In this document: positions 17,438-26,082 of the stretch, piece after piece | Layout: each line of letters begins with the position of its first letter | Numbering within the stretch: position 1 is the first letter of the stretch | Assembly: GCA_003285105.1 (NCBI GenBank) | Contig: CP030158.1 | Location: forward strand, 3,768,449-3,832,448 | From: Roseithermus sacchariphilus | GTDB lineage: Bacteria > Bacteroidota > Rhodothermia > Rhodothermales > MEBIC09517 | DNA: 64,000 nt | Reading direction: 5' to 3' | The notes under the pieces: generated by a model | The model's input: the letters and a program-made list of their open reading frames with translations, nothing else | Database searches by the model: none | Told to the model about the DNA's origin: nothing | Position numbers and translations under genes: made by a program

Positions 17438-19084
17438 ATGGATCGACGACGCTTTCTCCGCCTCGCCCCCCCTCGCGGCGCGACGGCACCGGCCTCCACG
17501 AGCGGCGCGGCCGCTCGCGCCGCCGCCGCACTGGCGACCTACGAACAGCCCCTGAGCCGCACCGAGGCCCGGCACCTGGTCACCCGCCTCGAGTTCGGGG
17601 CACGCCTCCGGCGCGTCAACGGCTTCATCGGCATGACGCCGACCGAAGCGGTGGACACCATCCTGCAAGAAGCCGAGGACAACGCCCTCCCCGAACCGCC
17701 CCGCTGGTACAAAGACAAACGCCCCGGCGACACCGAGGACCTCTACGGGATGCAGCGCGACTGGCTCTACCGCATGCGCGAGCAGGGCTTCATCGAGCGC
17801 ATCACGCTGTTCTGGCACAACCACCTGGTCATCCAGCACAACAAGACGGGCATCGTCCCCTACCACGTCTACACCTATTACAAGCTGCTGCGCACCTATG
17901 CCCTGGGCAACTTCAAGGAGCTGATCCGCCGCATCGGCATCGACCCGGCGATGCTCATCTACCTGGACGGCAACGGCAACCGTCGGCTCAACGACCAGAA
18001 GGGATCAAACGAAAACTACGCCCGCGAGCTGCTCGAGCTCTTCACGATGGGCATCACTGGGCCGGACGGCTCGCCGAACTACCTCGAAGAAGACAACGGC
18101 CCCAACGACGTCCGCCAGATCTCGCGGGTGCTCACCGGCTGGCAGGTCGAAGGCTTCGCCGCCCGGCCCAACCGGCTCTTCCACGACAGCGGCGACAAAC
18201 AGATCTTCGGGAAGACGTTCGCCGGCAGCGAGGACCCGCTCGACGAATACAACCGCTTCATCGACTTCCTCTTTGCCGAGCGCGGTCCCCAGATCGCCCA
18301 CTACATCTGCCGCAAGTTCTACGTCTTCTTCGTCGATCCCATCCCGGACGAAGCCTTCGTGGCCCAGCTGGCGCAGGTGTTCCTGGACCATGACTTCGAG
18401 ATCAAGCCGGTGCTGCGCACGCTCTTCCTCAGCCGGCGGTTCTACGAGCCCGGCCTCAGCGGCTGCCGCATCAAAAGCCCGGTGGATTTCCTGGTCGGCT
18501 TCCTCAACGAAACCGAGACCTCGCCCTCGCGCGAGGTGCTCGAATACTTCCGCCAGCAGCTCGAACCGGCCCGCCTGGCGATGGAGCTGTTCAACCCACC
18601 CAACGTGGCCGGCTGGCCCGGCCTCAACCCGCCGGACTCGTCCGGGGCGCCGGGCGACGAAACCTGGATCACGACGGGGCTGCTGCCGGAGCGCTGGAAC
18701 ATCCTCACGGACCTGATCACCGGCCAGGTGGACCCCGACGTGTTCGATCCGGTCAAGATCGCCATCCGCGTCTCGGACCCGAGCAACCCGTTTGCCATCG
18801 CAGAAGACCTGGCACAGGCAATGATGCCGGTCCCGCTGGAGTACACCAGCATCCGGGCCACGGACGAGCCCTTCGAGGGAGATATGATGATCCCGCCGCC
18901 GCAGGAGGTCCTGGACGACCCGACGCGCTCGACGCTCTCGAAGCTCCTGCTCAACGGGACGCCCTGGTACGACTGGCCCACCCTCAACGAAGAGGGCGTC
19001 GCCAACATCGACGGAGCGCGGACCCTGCTGCGCGAATACCTCGCCATGCTCAGCCGCGAGATGCCCGAGTACCAGCTGCACTGA
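17438..19084 (+). CDS. DUF1800 family protein
   Basis: 548 residues, clear DUF1800 features: RHLVTRLEFGARL near residue 45, LFWHNHLVIQHNK, DQKGSNENYARELLELFTMG and VRQISRVLTGWQV. The N-terminus reads MDRRRFLRLAPP, a short RR-type start with a weak hydrophobic part, so export is uncertain. The family has no settled biochemical function but is almost always encoded beside a DUF1501 protein, as here with an 82-bp gap. The pair is common in bacteria with large surface proteomes and is presumed to act outside the cytoplasm. Confidence 0.93.
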   Translation: MDRRRFLRLAPPRGATAPASTSGAAARAAAALATYEQPLSRTEARHLVTRLEFGARLRRVNGFIGMTPTEAVDTILQEAEDNALPEPPRWYKDKRPGDTEDLYGMQRDWLYRMREQGFIERITLFWHNHLVIQHNKTGIVPYHVYTYYKLLRTYALGNFKELIRRIGIDPAMLIYLDGNGNRRLNDQKGSNENYARELLELFTMGITGPDGSPNYLEEDNGPNDVRQISRVLTGWQVEGFAARPNRLFHDSGDKQIFGKTFAGSEDPLDEYNRFIDFLFAERGPQIAHYICRKFYVFFVDPIPDEAFVAQLAQVFLDHDFEIKPVLRTLFLSRRFYEPGLSGCRIKSPVDFLVGFLNETETSPSREVLEYFRQQLEPARLAMELFNPPNVAGWPGLNPPDSSGAPGDETWITTGLLPERWNILTDLITGQVDPDVFDPVKIAIRVSDPSNPFAIAEDLAQAMMPVPLEYTSIRATDEPFEGDMMIPPPQEVLDDPTRSTLSKLLLNGTPWYDWPTLNEEGVANIDGARTLLREYLAMLSREMPEYQLH

Positions 19085-19166
19085 CGCCATCGCACGGGCG
19101 GCCCTCCCTCCCCCGGCTCCGACGGCCGGAGCGCGCTTCTGTACCGACCTTCAACCCGCACCTGCC

Positions 19167-20918
19167 ATGCACGACGGCCACCACCATCACGACCATCCCG
19201 CGCACGAGGCAACCCCGCACGCGTGCGACCACCACGGCGACCACCACGGCGACCACCACGGCGACCACCACGGCGATCCCGACCGTCTGGAACTGGGCCG
19301 CCACGGCGCCCGCCTGGAAGACGGCCTGGACGCCCACGCCCGCGACCATGCCCGCTGGTCCCGCCGCGACTTCCTGCTGCGCATGGGTCTGGCCTCGGCC
19401 GGGGTGGGGTTCCTAATGAACGGCGTGCCCATGCAGGCCTTCGGCCACGCCCCGATCCTGCACGCCCTCAACGAAACCGGCACGGATCGCATCCTCGTGC
19501 TCATCCAGCTCAACGGCGGCAACGACGGCCTCAACACGATCGTCCCCTACGAGAACGACGAGTACTACCGCGTCCGCCCGACGATCGCCATCCCGAAGAG
19601 CGTGGCCATCCGGCTGGACGACGAGCACGGCATGCACCCGGCCATGCAGAGCCTGGCGCGGGTGTGGAACGACGGGGAAATGGCCGTGGTGCTCAACACG
19701 GGCTACCAGAGCTCCTCCCGCTCCCACTTCGCCGGCACGGTCAACTGGGCCACCGGCAGCGGGCGGGTGCCGGGCGGCTCCATGCAGGACTTCTCCACCG
19801 GCGTCTGGGGGCGCTTCCTGTCCCGGGAAGTCGACGCGCAGAAGGGAGCGCTGACCCACCCGCTGGCCGTGCGCATCGGCGGGCCGGTGTCGCTCTTCCA
19901 GAGCGCACGCGGCAACCTGGGCGTCAGCCTGGGCGACTCGCAGTTCATCGAGCAGATCGCCGAGCGCGGCTTCTACGACGCCGACGACGACCGCGTCAAG
20001 GACAAGCCCTTCGGCCGGCCGATGCTGTTCGTCCGCGAGGTCGCCAATGCCTCGCTCAAGTACGTCGCCTCGGTGCAGGAGGCTGCGCAGCGCGGCACCA
20101 ACCAGGTGGCCTACCCCAACACCGGCTTCGCCAGCAACCTGGCCGCCGCAGCCCGGCTGATCCGCGGCGGGCTCGGCTCCAACGTGATCTCCGTCTCCCG
20201 CGGCGGCTTCGACACGCACTCGATGCAGGGCGGCACCGAAGGCAACCACGCCAACATGTGGCGGGACATCAGCGATGCCGTCGCTGCCTTCCTGAACGAC
20301 CTCAAGCAGGACGGCCTGGACCGCCGGGTGCTGGTGATGACCTTCTCGGAGTTCGGCCGTACGCTCCAGGAAAACGGCTCGCGCGGCACGGACCACGGCG
20401 CCGGGGCCTCGATGATGCTCTTCGGCTCCGGCCTCAACGGCGGCGTCTACGGCACCCAGTCGGACCTCGTCACGCAGCTCTACGGCGGCGACCCCGAGCC
20501 GACGACCGACTTCCGCACGCTCTATGCCAGCCTCCTGCAGGACTGGTTCGGCCTTCCGGCCGGCGAGGTGGATGCCCTGCTGGGCGCCTCGTTCCCGCGC
20601 ATGAGCTTCGTCAACAGCCGCATCGGTGTCCACACCGAGGCCCCGCCCCTGCCCTCGGCCTTTGCGCTCGAGCCGAATTACCCGAACCCCTTCAATCCGA
20701 CGACGACCATCCGATACTCTCTGCGTGACGGAGGCCCGGTGAAGCTGGCCGTCTACGACCTGCAGGGCCGCCTGGTCCGCACGCTCGTGGACCGGCCCCA
20801 GGCGCCGGGCACGTACCACGTCACGTTCGACGCCGCCGGCCTGCCCAGCGGAAGGTACCTCTACCGGCTGGACACGCCGGGGGGCTCGGCCTCCCACACC
20901 ATGACACTCGTGAAGTAG
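19167..20918 (+). CDS. DUF1501 protein with His-rich N-terminus, Tat motif and T9SS sorting domain
   Basis: 583 residues. An unusual N-terminus of about 63 residues is rich in His and Asp, with four HHGD units encoded by a 12-bp DNA repeat. A twin-arginine motif follows (SRRDFLLRMG, then AGVGFLMNGVPM). The DUF1501 core shows ILVLIQLNGGNDGLNTIVPY, TMTFSEFGRTLQENGSRGTDHG-type segments (split here: FSEFGRTLQENG, RGTDHGAGASMM) and is related to the alkaline phosphatase/sulfatase fold. The last 85 residues are a T9SS type A sorting domain (NYPNPFNPTTTIRYSL, ending HTMTLVK). Function unknown; partner of the DUF1800 gene. If the Tat start is used, a shorter protein beginning after the His-rich segment is possible. 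Confidence 0.92.
   Translation: MHDGHHHHDHPAHEATPHACDHHGDHHGDHHGDHHGDPDRLELGRHGARLEDGLDAHARDHARWSRRDFLLRMGLASAGVGFLMNGVPMQAFGHAPILHALNETGTDRILVLIQLNGGNDGLNTIVPYENDEYYRVRPTIAIPKSVAIRLDDEHGMHPAMQSLARVWNDGEMAVVLNTGYQSSSRSHFAGTVNWATGSGRVPGGSMQDFSTGVWGRFLSREVDAQKGALTHPLAVRIGGPVSLFQSARGNLGVSLGDSQFIEQIAERGFYDADDDRVKDKPFGRPMLFVREVANASLKYVASVQEAAQRGTNQVAYPNTGFASNLAAAARLIRGGLGSNVISVSRGGFDTHSMQGGTEGNHANMWRDISDAVAAFLNDLKQDGLDRRVLVMTFSEFGRTLQENGSRGTDHGAGASMMLFGSGLNGGVYGTQSDLVTQLYGGDPEPTTDFRTLYASLLQDWFGLPAGEVDALLGASFPRMSFVNSRIGVHTEAPPLPSAFALEPNYPNPFNPTTTIRYSLRDGGPVKLAVYDLQGRLVRTLVDRPQAPGTYHVTFDAAGLPSGRYLYRLDTPGGSASHTMTLVK
19227..19274. repeat. Four 12-bp tandem repeats encoding HHG-D
   Basis: Four perfect copies of GACCACCACGGC inside the DUF1501 gene. 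Being a multiple of three, copy-number change would alter the length of the His/Asp-rich segment without frameshift. Confidence 0.9.
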
Positions 20919-20949
20919 CGCCTCCCACGGGTGCAGACCGCGCTCGCGC

Positions 20950-20993
20950 GCCGGGGCCGGGCTCCGATCCCGCAACCCATGCCCGGCCCCGGC
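20950..20993. terminator. GC-rich 13-bp hairpin after the DUF1501 gene
   Basis: GCCGGGGCCGGGC (20950-20962) pairs perfectly with GCCCGGCCCCGGC (20981-20993) across an 18-nt loop, 31 bp after the stop codon. There is no T tract, so it may be a Rho-aided or mRNA-stabilising hairpin rather than a classical terminator. Confidence 0.45.
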
Positions 20994-21061
20994 CCGAGCC
21001 GGGCGGCCGCTTCTTCGCCGCACTCCGTTCGGCCTTTCCGTCCAACAGCCTGCAACCCACC

Positions 21062-22090
21062 GTGAACCGACTCCGATTCCTGGCCCTTGCGGCCCTGCTG
21101 ATGACCGGCCTGACGGCCTGCGACTTCCTCGGCGGAGACGACGACGAGGCCGGCGCGTCCGGCCTCCTCTACCCCGTCCTCCTGGACGGCAAATGGGGGT
21201 ATATCAACGCCGAGGGACGTATCACCATCGTGCCCGAGTTCGACAATGCTCGCGACTTTTCGGAAGGGCTGGCGGCCGTCCAGGTCGGCGGGGTGTGGGG
21301 CTACGTCAACGACCGGGGGCAGCTCGTGGCACCGCCGCAGTACCAGGTGGCCGGGCGGTTCTCCGAGGGGCGGGCCTTCGTCCGCGGCACCGGCCTGGAA
21401 GACCTCTACGGCTACCTGGACACCGAGGGCAACCCGGTCATCCCGCCCGCCTTTGAACTGGCGCAGGCGTTCTCCGAAGGGCTGGCCGCCGTCCGCGTCG
21501 ACAGCCGGTGGGGCTACATCGACCGGCAGGGCAACATGGTCATCGAGCCGAAGTACAGCGACGCGCGTCCCTTCAGCGAGGGCCTGGCCGCCGTGGAGGG
21601 CCTCGAAGGCTGGATCTACATCGACACCGACGGCGCCGTCGCCATCAACCCGACCTTCACCATCGAGGCGGCCGGGGACTTCGTCGAGGGCGTGGCCCCC
21701 TATCTGACCAATGCGGGATGGGGCTACTTCGACAAGAACGGCAACGTGGTCGTGCCGCCGCGCTTCTCTGAAGCGGGGGCCTTCGCCGAGGGGCTGGCCG
21801 TCGTCAGCGAAGACGAGCGCTACAACTACATCAACAAGCGCGGCGACGTGGTGATCGCCTCTGAATTCAACGAGGCCCGCCCCTTCTCCGAGGGCATGGC
21901 CGCCATTCGCATCAACAGCAACTGGACGTACGTGAGCAAGAAAACCGGCCGGATTGCCGTGGACCGGGAGTTCAGCCGCGCCGAGGACTTCCAGGGCAGG
22001 CTGGCCCGCGTCTACCTGGGCACCGACGCCAACCGGCGCCTCGGGTACATCGACCGCACCGGTGCCTACGTCTGGTATCCCACCAACTGA
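21062..22090 (+). CDS. WG-repeat lipoprotein, copy 1
   Basis: 342 residues starting at GTG. Residues 1-20 are a lipoprotein signal with lipobox LTAC, followed by an acidic linker (GGDDDEAG). The mature part consists of about seven WG/KWG repeats of 40-50 residues, each with a pattern such as GKWGYINAEGRITIVPEF and F(S)EGLAAV. Repeats of this type are thought to form beta structures; no enzymatic function is known. It ends GAYVWYPTN, identical to the downstream paralogue. No strong ribosome site is visible at the GTG. Confidence 0.88.
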   Translation: MNRLRFLALAALLMTGLTACDFLGGDDDEAGASGLLYPVLLDGKWGYINAEGRITIVPEFDNARDFSEGLAAVQVGGVWGYVNDRGQLVAPPQYQVAGRFSEGRAFVRGTGLEDLYGYLDTEGNPVIPPAFELAQAFSEGLAAVRVDSRWGYIDRQGNMVIEPKYSDARPFSEGLAAVEGLEGWIYIDTDGAVAINPTFTIEAAGDFVEGVAPYLTNAGWGYFDKNGNVVVPPRFSEAGAFAEGLAVVSEDERYNYINKRGDVVIASEFNEARPFSEGMAAIRINSNWTYVSKKTGRIAVDREFSRAEDFQGRLARVYLGTDANRRLGYIDRTGAYVWYPTN

Positions 22091-22110
22091 GCCGACCCGA
22101 TCGCTGAACG

Positions 22111-23196
22111 ATGAACACCATGATCCCGACCCGTACCTGGCTCCCGGTGCTGCTGTGCACCCTGCTCGCCGCCCCGCTCGCCGGGTGCGACTTCCTGGGC
22201 GGCCTGACCGGAGCCGACGACGAAGACGTCGATACGGTCCGTCTCTACCCGGTCCAGCTCGACGGCGAGTGGGGCTACATCAACGAGAACGGCCGCATCA
22301 TGATCGAACCCCAGTACCAGTGGGCCGGCCCGTTCCGCGACGGCCGCGCGCACGTCTACGACAACTGGCGGCACGGCTTCATCGACGAAGCCGGCGAGTG
22401 GATCGTGGAGCCCCGTTTCCAGGACGCCCGTAGCTTCTCGGAAGGCCTGGCCGCCGTCAAGATGGACGGCCGCTGGGGGTATATCGACCGGAGCGGCTCC
22501 TTTGCCATCAACCCGCAATTCCGGGAGCCCGGCGACTTCTCCGAGGGCCGGGCCTTCGTCCGAGACGCCTCCTACGAATGGAATTACATCGACACCCGGG
22601 GCCAGATCATCCGCTCGGTCGACACGCCGGAGCTGACGGCGCCGGAGGAGCCGCACTTCTCGGCCGGGCTCGCCCTGATCCGGGACGAAGATCAAGAAGC
22701 CTACGGCTACATCGACCGCGAGGCGCGTCCGGTGATTCCTCTCCAGTATCCGGCCGCCCGGGCCTTCTCCGACGGCCTGGCCGCCGTCCGCATCAGTGAC
22801 CGCTGGGGGTATATCAACACCAACCGGGAAACCGTCATCAACCCCCGCTACATCGAGGCCGGCAACTTCCGCGAAGGCCTGGCGCCCGTCCGCGAGAACA
22901 CGAACACCTGGGGCTTCGCCGACAAGAACGGCCGCATGGTCATCGAGCCGCAATTCGACGAAGCCCGCAGCTTCTCGGAAGGCCTGGCCGCCGTGCAACT
23001 CTACGGGCTCTGGGGCTTCGTGGACAAGAACGGCCGCATGGTCGTGGAGCCGCAGTTCCAGGAGGTGGGCGACTTCGAGAAGGGCCTGGCCCTCATCCGC
23101 GTCGAACTCCCGGACCCCGAACGGGACGACCGCACCATCACGCGCTACGGCTACATCGACCGGGAAGGCGCCTACGTCTGGTATCCCACCAACTGA
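22111..23196 (+). CDS. WG-repeat lipoprotein, copy 2
   Basis: 361 residues with a lipoprotein signal (lipobox LAGC, then DFLGGLTGADDED). Eight or so WG repeats follow (GEWGYINENGRIMIEPQY, GRWGYIDRSG, GLWGFVDKNGRMVVEPQF). It begins 20 bp after copy 1 and shares its exact C-terminal nine residues, so the two arose by tandem duplication and then diverged. Both are expected to be anchored to a membrane facing the periplasm or cell surface. Confidence 0.9.
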   Translation: MNTMIPTRTWLPVLLCTLLAAPLAGCDFLGGLTGADDEDVDTVRLYPVQLDGEWGYINENGRIMIEPQYQWAGPFRDGRAHVYDNWRHGFIDEAGEWIVEPRFQDARSFSEGLAAVKMDGRWGYIDRSGSFAINPQFREPGDFSEGRAFVRDASYEWNYIDTRGQIIRSVDTPELTAPEEPHFSAGLALIRDEDQEAYGYIDREARPVIPLQYPAARAFSDGLAAVRISDRWGYINTNRETVINPRYIEAGNFREGLAPVRENTNTWGFADKNGRMVIEPQFDEARSFSEGLAAVQLYGLWGFVDKNGRMVVEPQFQEVGDFEKGLALIRVELPDPERDDRTITRYGYIDREGAYVWYPTN

Positions 23197-23200
23197 TGCC

Positions 23201-23256
23201 GTCAGCTTTCAGCGGTCAGCGGTCAGCTTTCAGACGTCAGCCGGCAGCCAGCTGCC
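23201..23256. repeat. TCAGC-rich intergenic repeat (family site 2)
   Basis: Contains GTCAGCTTTCAG twice (23201-23212 and 23222-23233) and the palindrome GGCAGC-CA-GCTGCC (23243-23256). It lies directly after the second WG gene, between convergent genes, and shares its vocabulary with the hairpins at 17186 and 59418. Confidence 0.6.
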
Positions 23257-23336
23257 ACCTGCGTGCCGGGAGGGCCGGGCCGCGCGAGAGGGATGCTCTG
23301 GCGCGTTGCCCGGCCCATCACCGGCCCATCACCGGC

Positions 23337-23702
23337 TCATCCCGCCGCGTCGGGGCGGGGAACGATGCCCACGCTCCGGAAGCGCACCACCTCGCGCGTA
23401 TCGTCGTCCCGCACGATCTCCAGCGTGCTCACGAATCCGTTGTCTTCCTCGACCACCCACACCTCGCGCGGGTGATAGACGAGGTGATCGACCCCGTCGA
23501 GGAGCACCTCCAGGGCTTCACTCCGGGGATCGTAGGCCACCCCGAGCGCGCGGACGAAGTCGGCGGCCACCTGATCGCCCAGGTCGGGCGAGATCACCTC
23601 GACCGTGGCCGCTTCCGGGTTGCCGTCTTTGAAGAACCGTTTGGTCAGCTCATCGAAGTAACGCGTCCACTCCTGACGCGGGATCTGACGTGTGGTTGAC
23701 AT
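23337..23702 (-). CDS. DUF5335 family protein
   Basis: 121 residues, cytoplasmic, no signal. The sequence opens STTRQIPRQEWTRYFDELTK and continues with EVISPDLGDQVAADF and HLVYHPREVWVVEEDNGF, matching the small DUF5335 family as I remember it. Proteins of this family are frequently linked to stress genes. It is the last gene of the minus-strand stress cassette, after the HdeD-like gene. Function unknown. Confidence 0.8.
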   Translation of the reverse strand: MSTTRQIPRQEWTRYFDELTKRFFKDGNPEAATVEVISPDLGDQVAADFVRALGVAYDPRSEALEVLLDGVDHLVYHPREVWVVEEDNGFVSTLEIVRDDDTREVVRFRSVGIVPRPDAAG

Positions 23703-23846
23703 GGCGTGTTCAGGGGTTGGGTGATGGATGATACGAACCGTTCATCAACACAGGCCGTTGCGACCTGCGTGAAGGGAGGACGCCCCCTCTGCCGCTCCGC
23801 GACACCTTCGCCTGGCGTGGGGCCGGCTGACGGCGTCCATCCCGTG

Positions 23847-24410
23847 TCAGAAGGTAGCGAAGGTCTCTTCGGCCCAGCGCTCCATCTTGCGCAGCTTGAA
23901 GGCCAGCGCGGCCAGCGTGAGGCCGTAGACGATGGCCCAGAGCCCGACGAGCCACGCCAGCGCCAGCAATCCGGCAGACGGCAGGACGACCAGCAGGACG
24001 CCAAACACGACGGACAAGAGCCCGCCCAGGCCCAGCAGCCACTCGCCCTCGATGTCGCGGCGCAGGCGCACGGCCAGGATGATTTCGATGACACCGGTGA
24101 GGATGGCCCAGGCCGCTACCAGGGCCAGCAGCACCAGGGCGGTGATCTCGGGCCAGGCGACGGCCAGGACCGCCGCGACGACGCCAAGCACCCCCTGCAG
24201 CAGCAGCAACCACCACCGGCGGGTGCCCGACCGGTACCGGATCGCCGCCCAGACGGCGACGAGGCCGCTCAGCAACGCGAAGGCGGCAAACAGGCCCACC
24301 AGGACGGCCAGGGACAGAGCCGGCCACACCAGCGCGGCCACCCCGAAGAGCAGCGCGAGCACCCCTCGGACGAGGAGCCACTTCCAGGATCGGGTATACA
24401 GGAGAATCAT
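23847..24410 (-). CDS. HdeD-like acid-resistance membrane protein
   Basis: 187 residues with six predicted membrane segments arranged as three pairs: WKWLLVRGVLALLFGVAALV, LAVLVGLFAAFALLSGLVAV, WWLLLLQGVLGVVAAVLAV and so on. The recurrent 'G-x-LxxxxGxxxL' spacing is typical of HdeD (DUF308). HdeD contributes to acid resistance at high cell density in E. coli; the molecular function is unknown. It lies between the universal stress protein and DUF5335 genes. Confidence 0.88.
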   Translation of the reverse strand: MILLYTRSWKWLLVRGVLALLFGVAALVWPALSLAVLVGLFAAFALLSGLVAVWAAIRYRSGTRRWWLLLLQGVLGVVAAVLAVAWPEITALVLLALVAAWAILTGVIEIILAVRLRRDIEGEWLLGLGGLLSVVFGVLLVVLPSAGLLALAWLVGLWAIVYGLTLAALAFKLRKMERWAEETFATF

Positions 24411-24461
24411 GATCGCAGGGATTCGATGGTTTGAGGAAGATGCAGGAGTGAAGTAGCCCGC

Positions 24462-25409
24462 TCACGCGTCCGCCGGCGAAGGAGGATCGGGCTGGTACGG
24501 GAAGACGACGACCGGACCATCGGCCCGGCGCAGCACCTTTTCGAGGACACTCCCCGGACCGGCCCGCTCGCTGCGTTCCCGGCGCGTGCGGGCCAGCGCG
24601 AGGAGGTCGCCCGGCTCGGTGGCCGCCACGAGTTCGCGGGCGACGTCCTCTCCCTCGCGGACGAGGAAGCGAGCCGGCACGTCGGGGCCGCCGGCGTTCT
24701 CGAAGAGTTGTTCGAGGGCCGCCGGCACACGGGCCACCAGGTCCGGGTCCGGAGCCACCGTCTCGATCATGAACAGCCCGGTGTCGTAAGTGACGACCAT
24801 GTGGCGATGTTCGGCCACGTGGAGCAGCGTCAGCGGCACGCCCAGGGCGGCCGCCCACGTCCGGGCCGGCTGCACCGCCTGCTCGGCGGCCGGGGAAAAG
24901 TCCTCGGCCAGCACCAGGCGGCGCACCGCCGGCGGCGAGGCCCCGGCCGTCGACTCGGGCGCCGGGACGACCACGACGGGGCGGTCCGACCGCCGCACCA
25001 GCGCTTCCGTCGTGCTTCCGACGCGCCGCCGCCGGAGCAGGCCACGGTGCCGGTTGCGCCCCACCACGAACGGCCCCGCCTCGTCCAGCGAACCGGCCAG
25101 CCGTAGCAACGCCTCCGCCACCGGACCCCGCTTGAGCACGACCGGTTCGACTTCGACGCCGTCGAGGTCGTGGCGGCGCAGGGCTTCGGCCAGCAGCTCT
25201 CCGACGACGTCCTCGGGGGTGGCGCCCAGGGCCCGGGCTTCAGGGGTATACCGGAGCGGACTCAGCGGCCCCGTCTCGAACGGCTCGATGACATGGACCA
25301 GGCGAAGCCGCCCGGCACCCCGCCGCGCAAACTCCAGCCCGCAGGCCAGCGCCCGATCGGCCGCCTCGGAAAAGTCGGTGGGGACGATGACCGTATCGAA
25401 GGGATGCAT
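24462..25409 (-). CDS. Universal stress protein, two-domain
   Basis: 315 residues made of two UspA domains. The first (residues 1-152) starts FDTVIVPTDFSEAADRAL and contains a well-kept ATP-binding motif, VGRNRHRGLLRRRRVGSTT (G-2x-G-9x-G-S/T). The second (about 160-310) starts RRLVLAEDFSPAAEQAV and has a degenerate version (ALARTRRERSERAGPGSV), so only the first is expected to bind ATP well. Cytoplasmic; sits between grpE and the HdeD-like gene. Confidence 0.93.
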   Translation of the reverse strand: MHPFDTVIVPTDFSEAADRALACGLEFARRGAGRLRLVHVIEPFETGPLSPLRYTPEARALGATPEDVVGELLAEALRRHDLDGVEVEPVVLKRGPVAEALLRLAGSLDEAGPFVVGRNRHRGLLRRRRVGSTTEALVRRSDRPVVVVPAPESTAGASPPAVRRLVLAEDFSPAAEQAVQPARTWAAALGVPLTLLHVAEHRHMVVTYDTGLFMIETVAPDPDLVARVPAALEQLFENAGGPDVPARFLVREGEDVARELVAATEPGDLLALARTRRERSERAGPGSVLEKVLRRADGPVVVFPYQPDPPSPADA

Positions 25410-25446
25410 CGTTCGTTACCTCAGGCGAGAGACGGAGACATCGGAT

Positions 25447-26013
25447 TTACGAGGCGACGACGACCTTCGCGTGACGCAGGATGCGGTCGCCCATGCGATA
25501 GCCTTTCTTCACCTCCGAGAGCACCGTACCGGCCGGCACCCCCTCGGGAGCCGGCTGTTGCATCACCGCCTCGTGCTCCTCCACGTCAAACGGTTTTCCG
25601 ACGGCCTCGATCGGCTCCACGCCCAGCTGCCGGAGGGCCTCGGCAAACTTGTGATGGATGAGTTCGACCCCCCGCTGGAGCGACTCCTGATTCGATGACG
25701 GAGACGCCCCCGCCGCCGAGGTATCATCCTGTTGCCGGACGGATTCCAGCGCCCGCGTCACATCGTCATAGAGGTCCAGGAGGAGGTCCAGCATCTGCTG
25801 TCGGCCGGCCGCCACGAGCGATTCCCGCTCCTGAGCCGCCCGCCGGCGGAAGTTCTGGAAGTCCGCCGCCGTGCGCAGGAGCTGCTGCCGGACGGCATCC
25901 AGATCCGCCTGCAGTTGCTCGACGGTGACCTCGGCCCCGTCCCCGTCCACGGTGGTAGAGGCCTGTTCATCGGGAGCACCCGATTGCGGGCCACGCACAT
26001 CAGATTCCATCAT
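25447..26013 (-). CDS. grpE: Nucleotide exchange factor GrpE
   Basis: 188 residues, the usual size. The N-terminal 40 residues are acidic and disordered, then a long coiled coil (VEQLQADLDAVRQQLLRTAA, DFQNFRRRAAQERE) and the C-terminal beta domain (PFDVEEHEAVMQQPAPEG, GTVLSEVKKGYRMGDRILRH). GrpE releases ADP from DnaK. It follows the DnaJ-like gene read in the opposite order along the strand: dnaJ-like is upstream. No dnaK lies in the window. Tandem ATG at the start; the first is chosen. Confidence 0.97.
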   Translation of the reverse strand: MMESDVRGPQSGAPDEQASTTVDGDGAEVTVEQLQADLDAVRQQLLRTAADFQNFRRRAAQERESLVAAGRQQMLDLLLDLYDDVTRALESVRQQDDTSAAGASPSSNQESLQRGVELIHHKFAEALRQLGVEPIEAVGKPFDVEEHEAVMQQPAPEGVPAGTVLSEVKKGYRMGDRILRHAKVVVAS

Positions 26014-26082
26014 AATCGTCTATCGAATTCGGTTGAGAGTGAATCAGGGTAACACGGTCGCGGACACAGGCCGGCGAGGCGA

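Noticed and set aside
26014-26082. Searched for a CIRCE operator near grpE/dnaJ-like genes
   Set aside because: No TTAGCACTC-N9-GAGTGCTAA-like inverted repeat was found here or upstream of hsp20.
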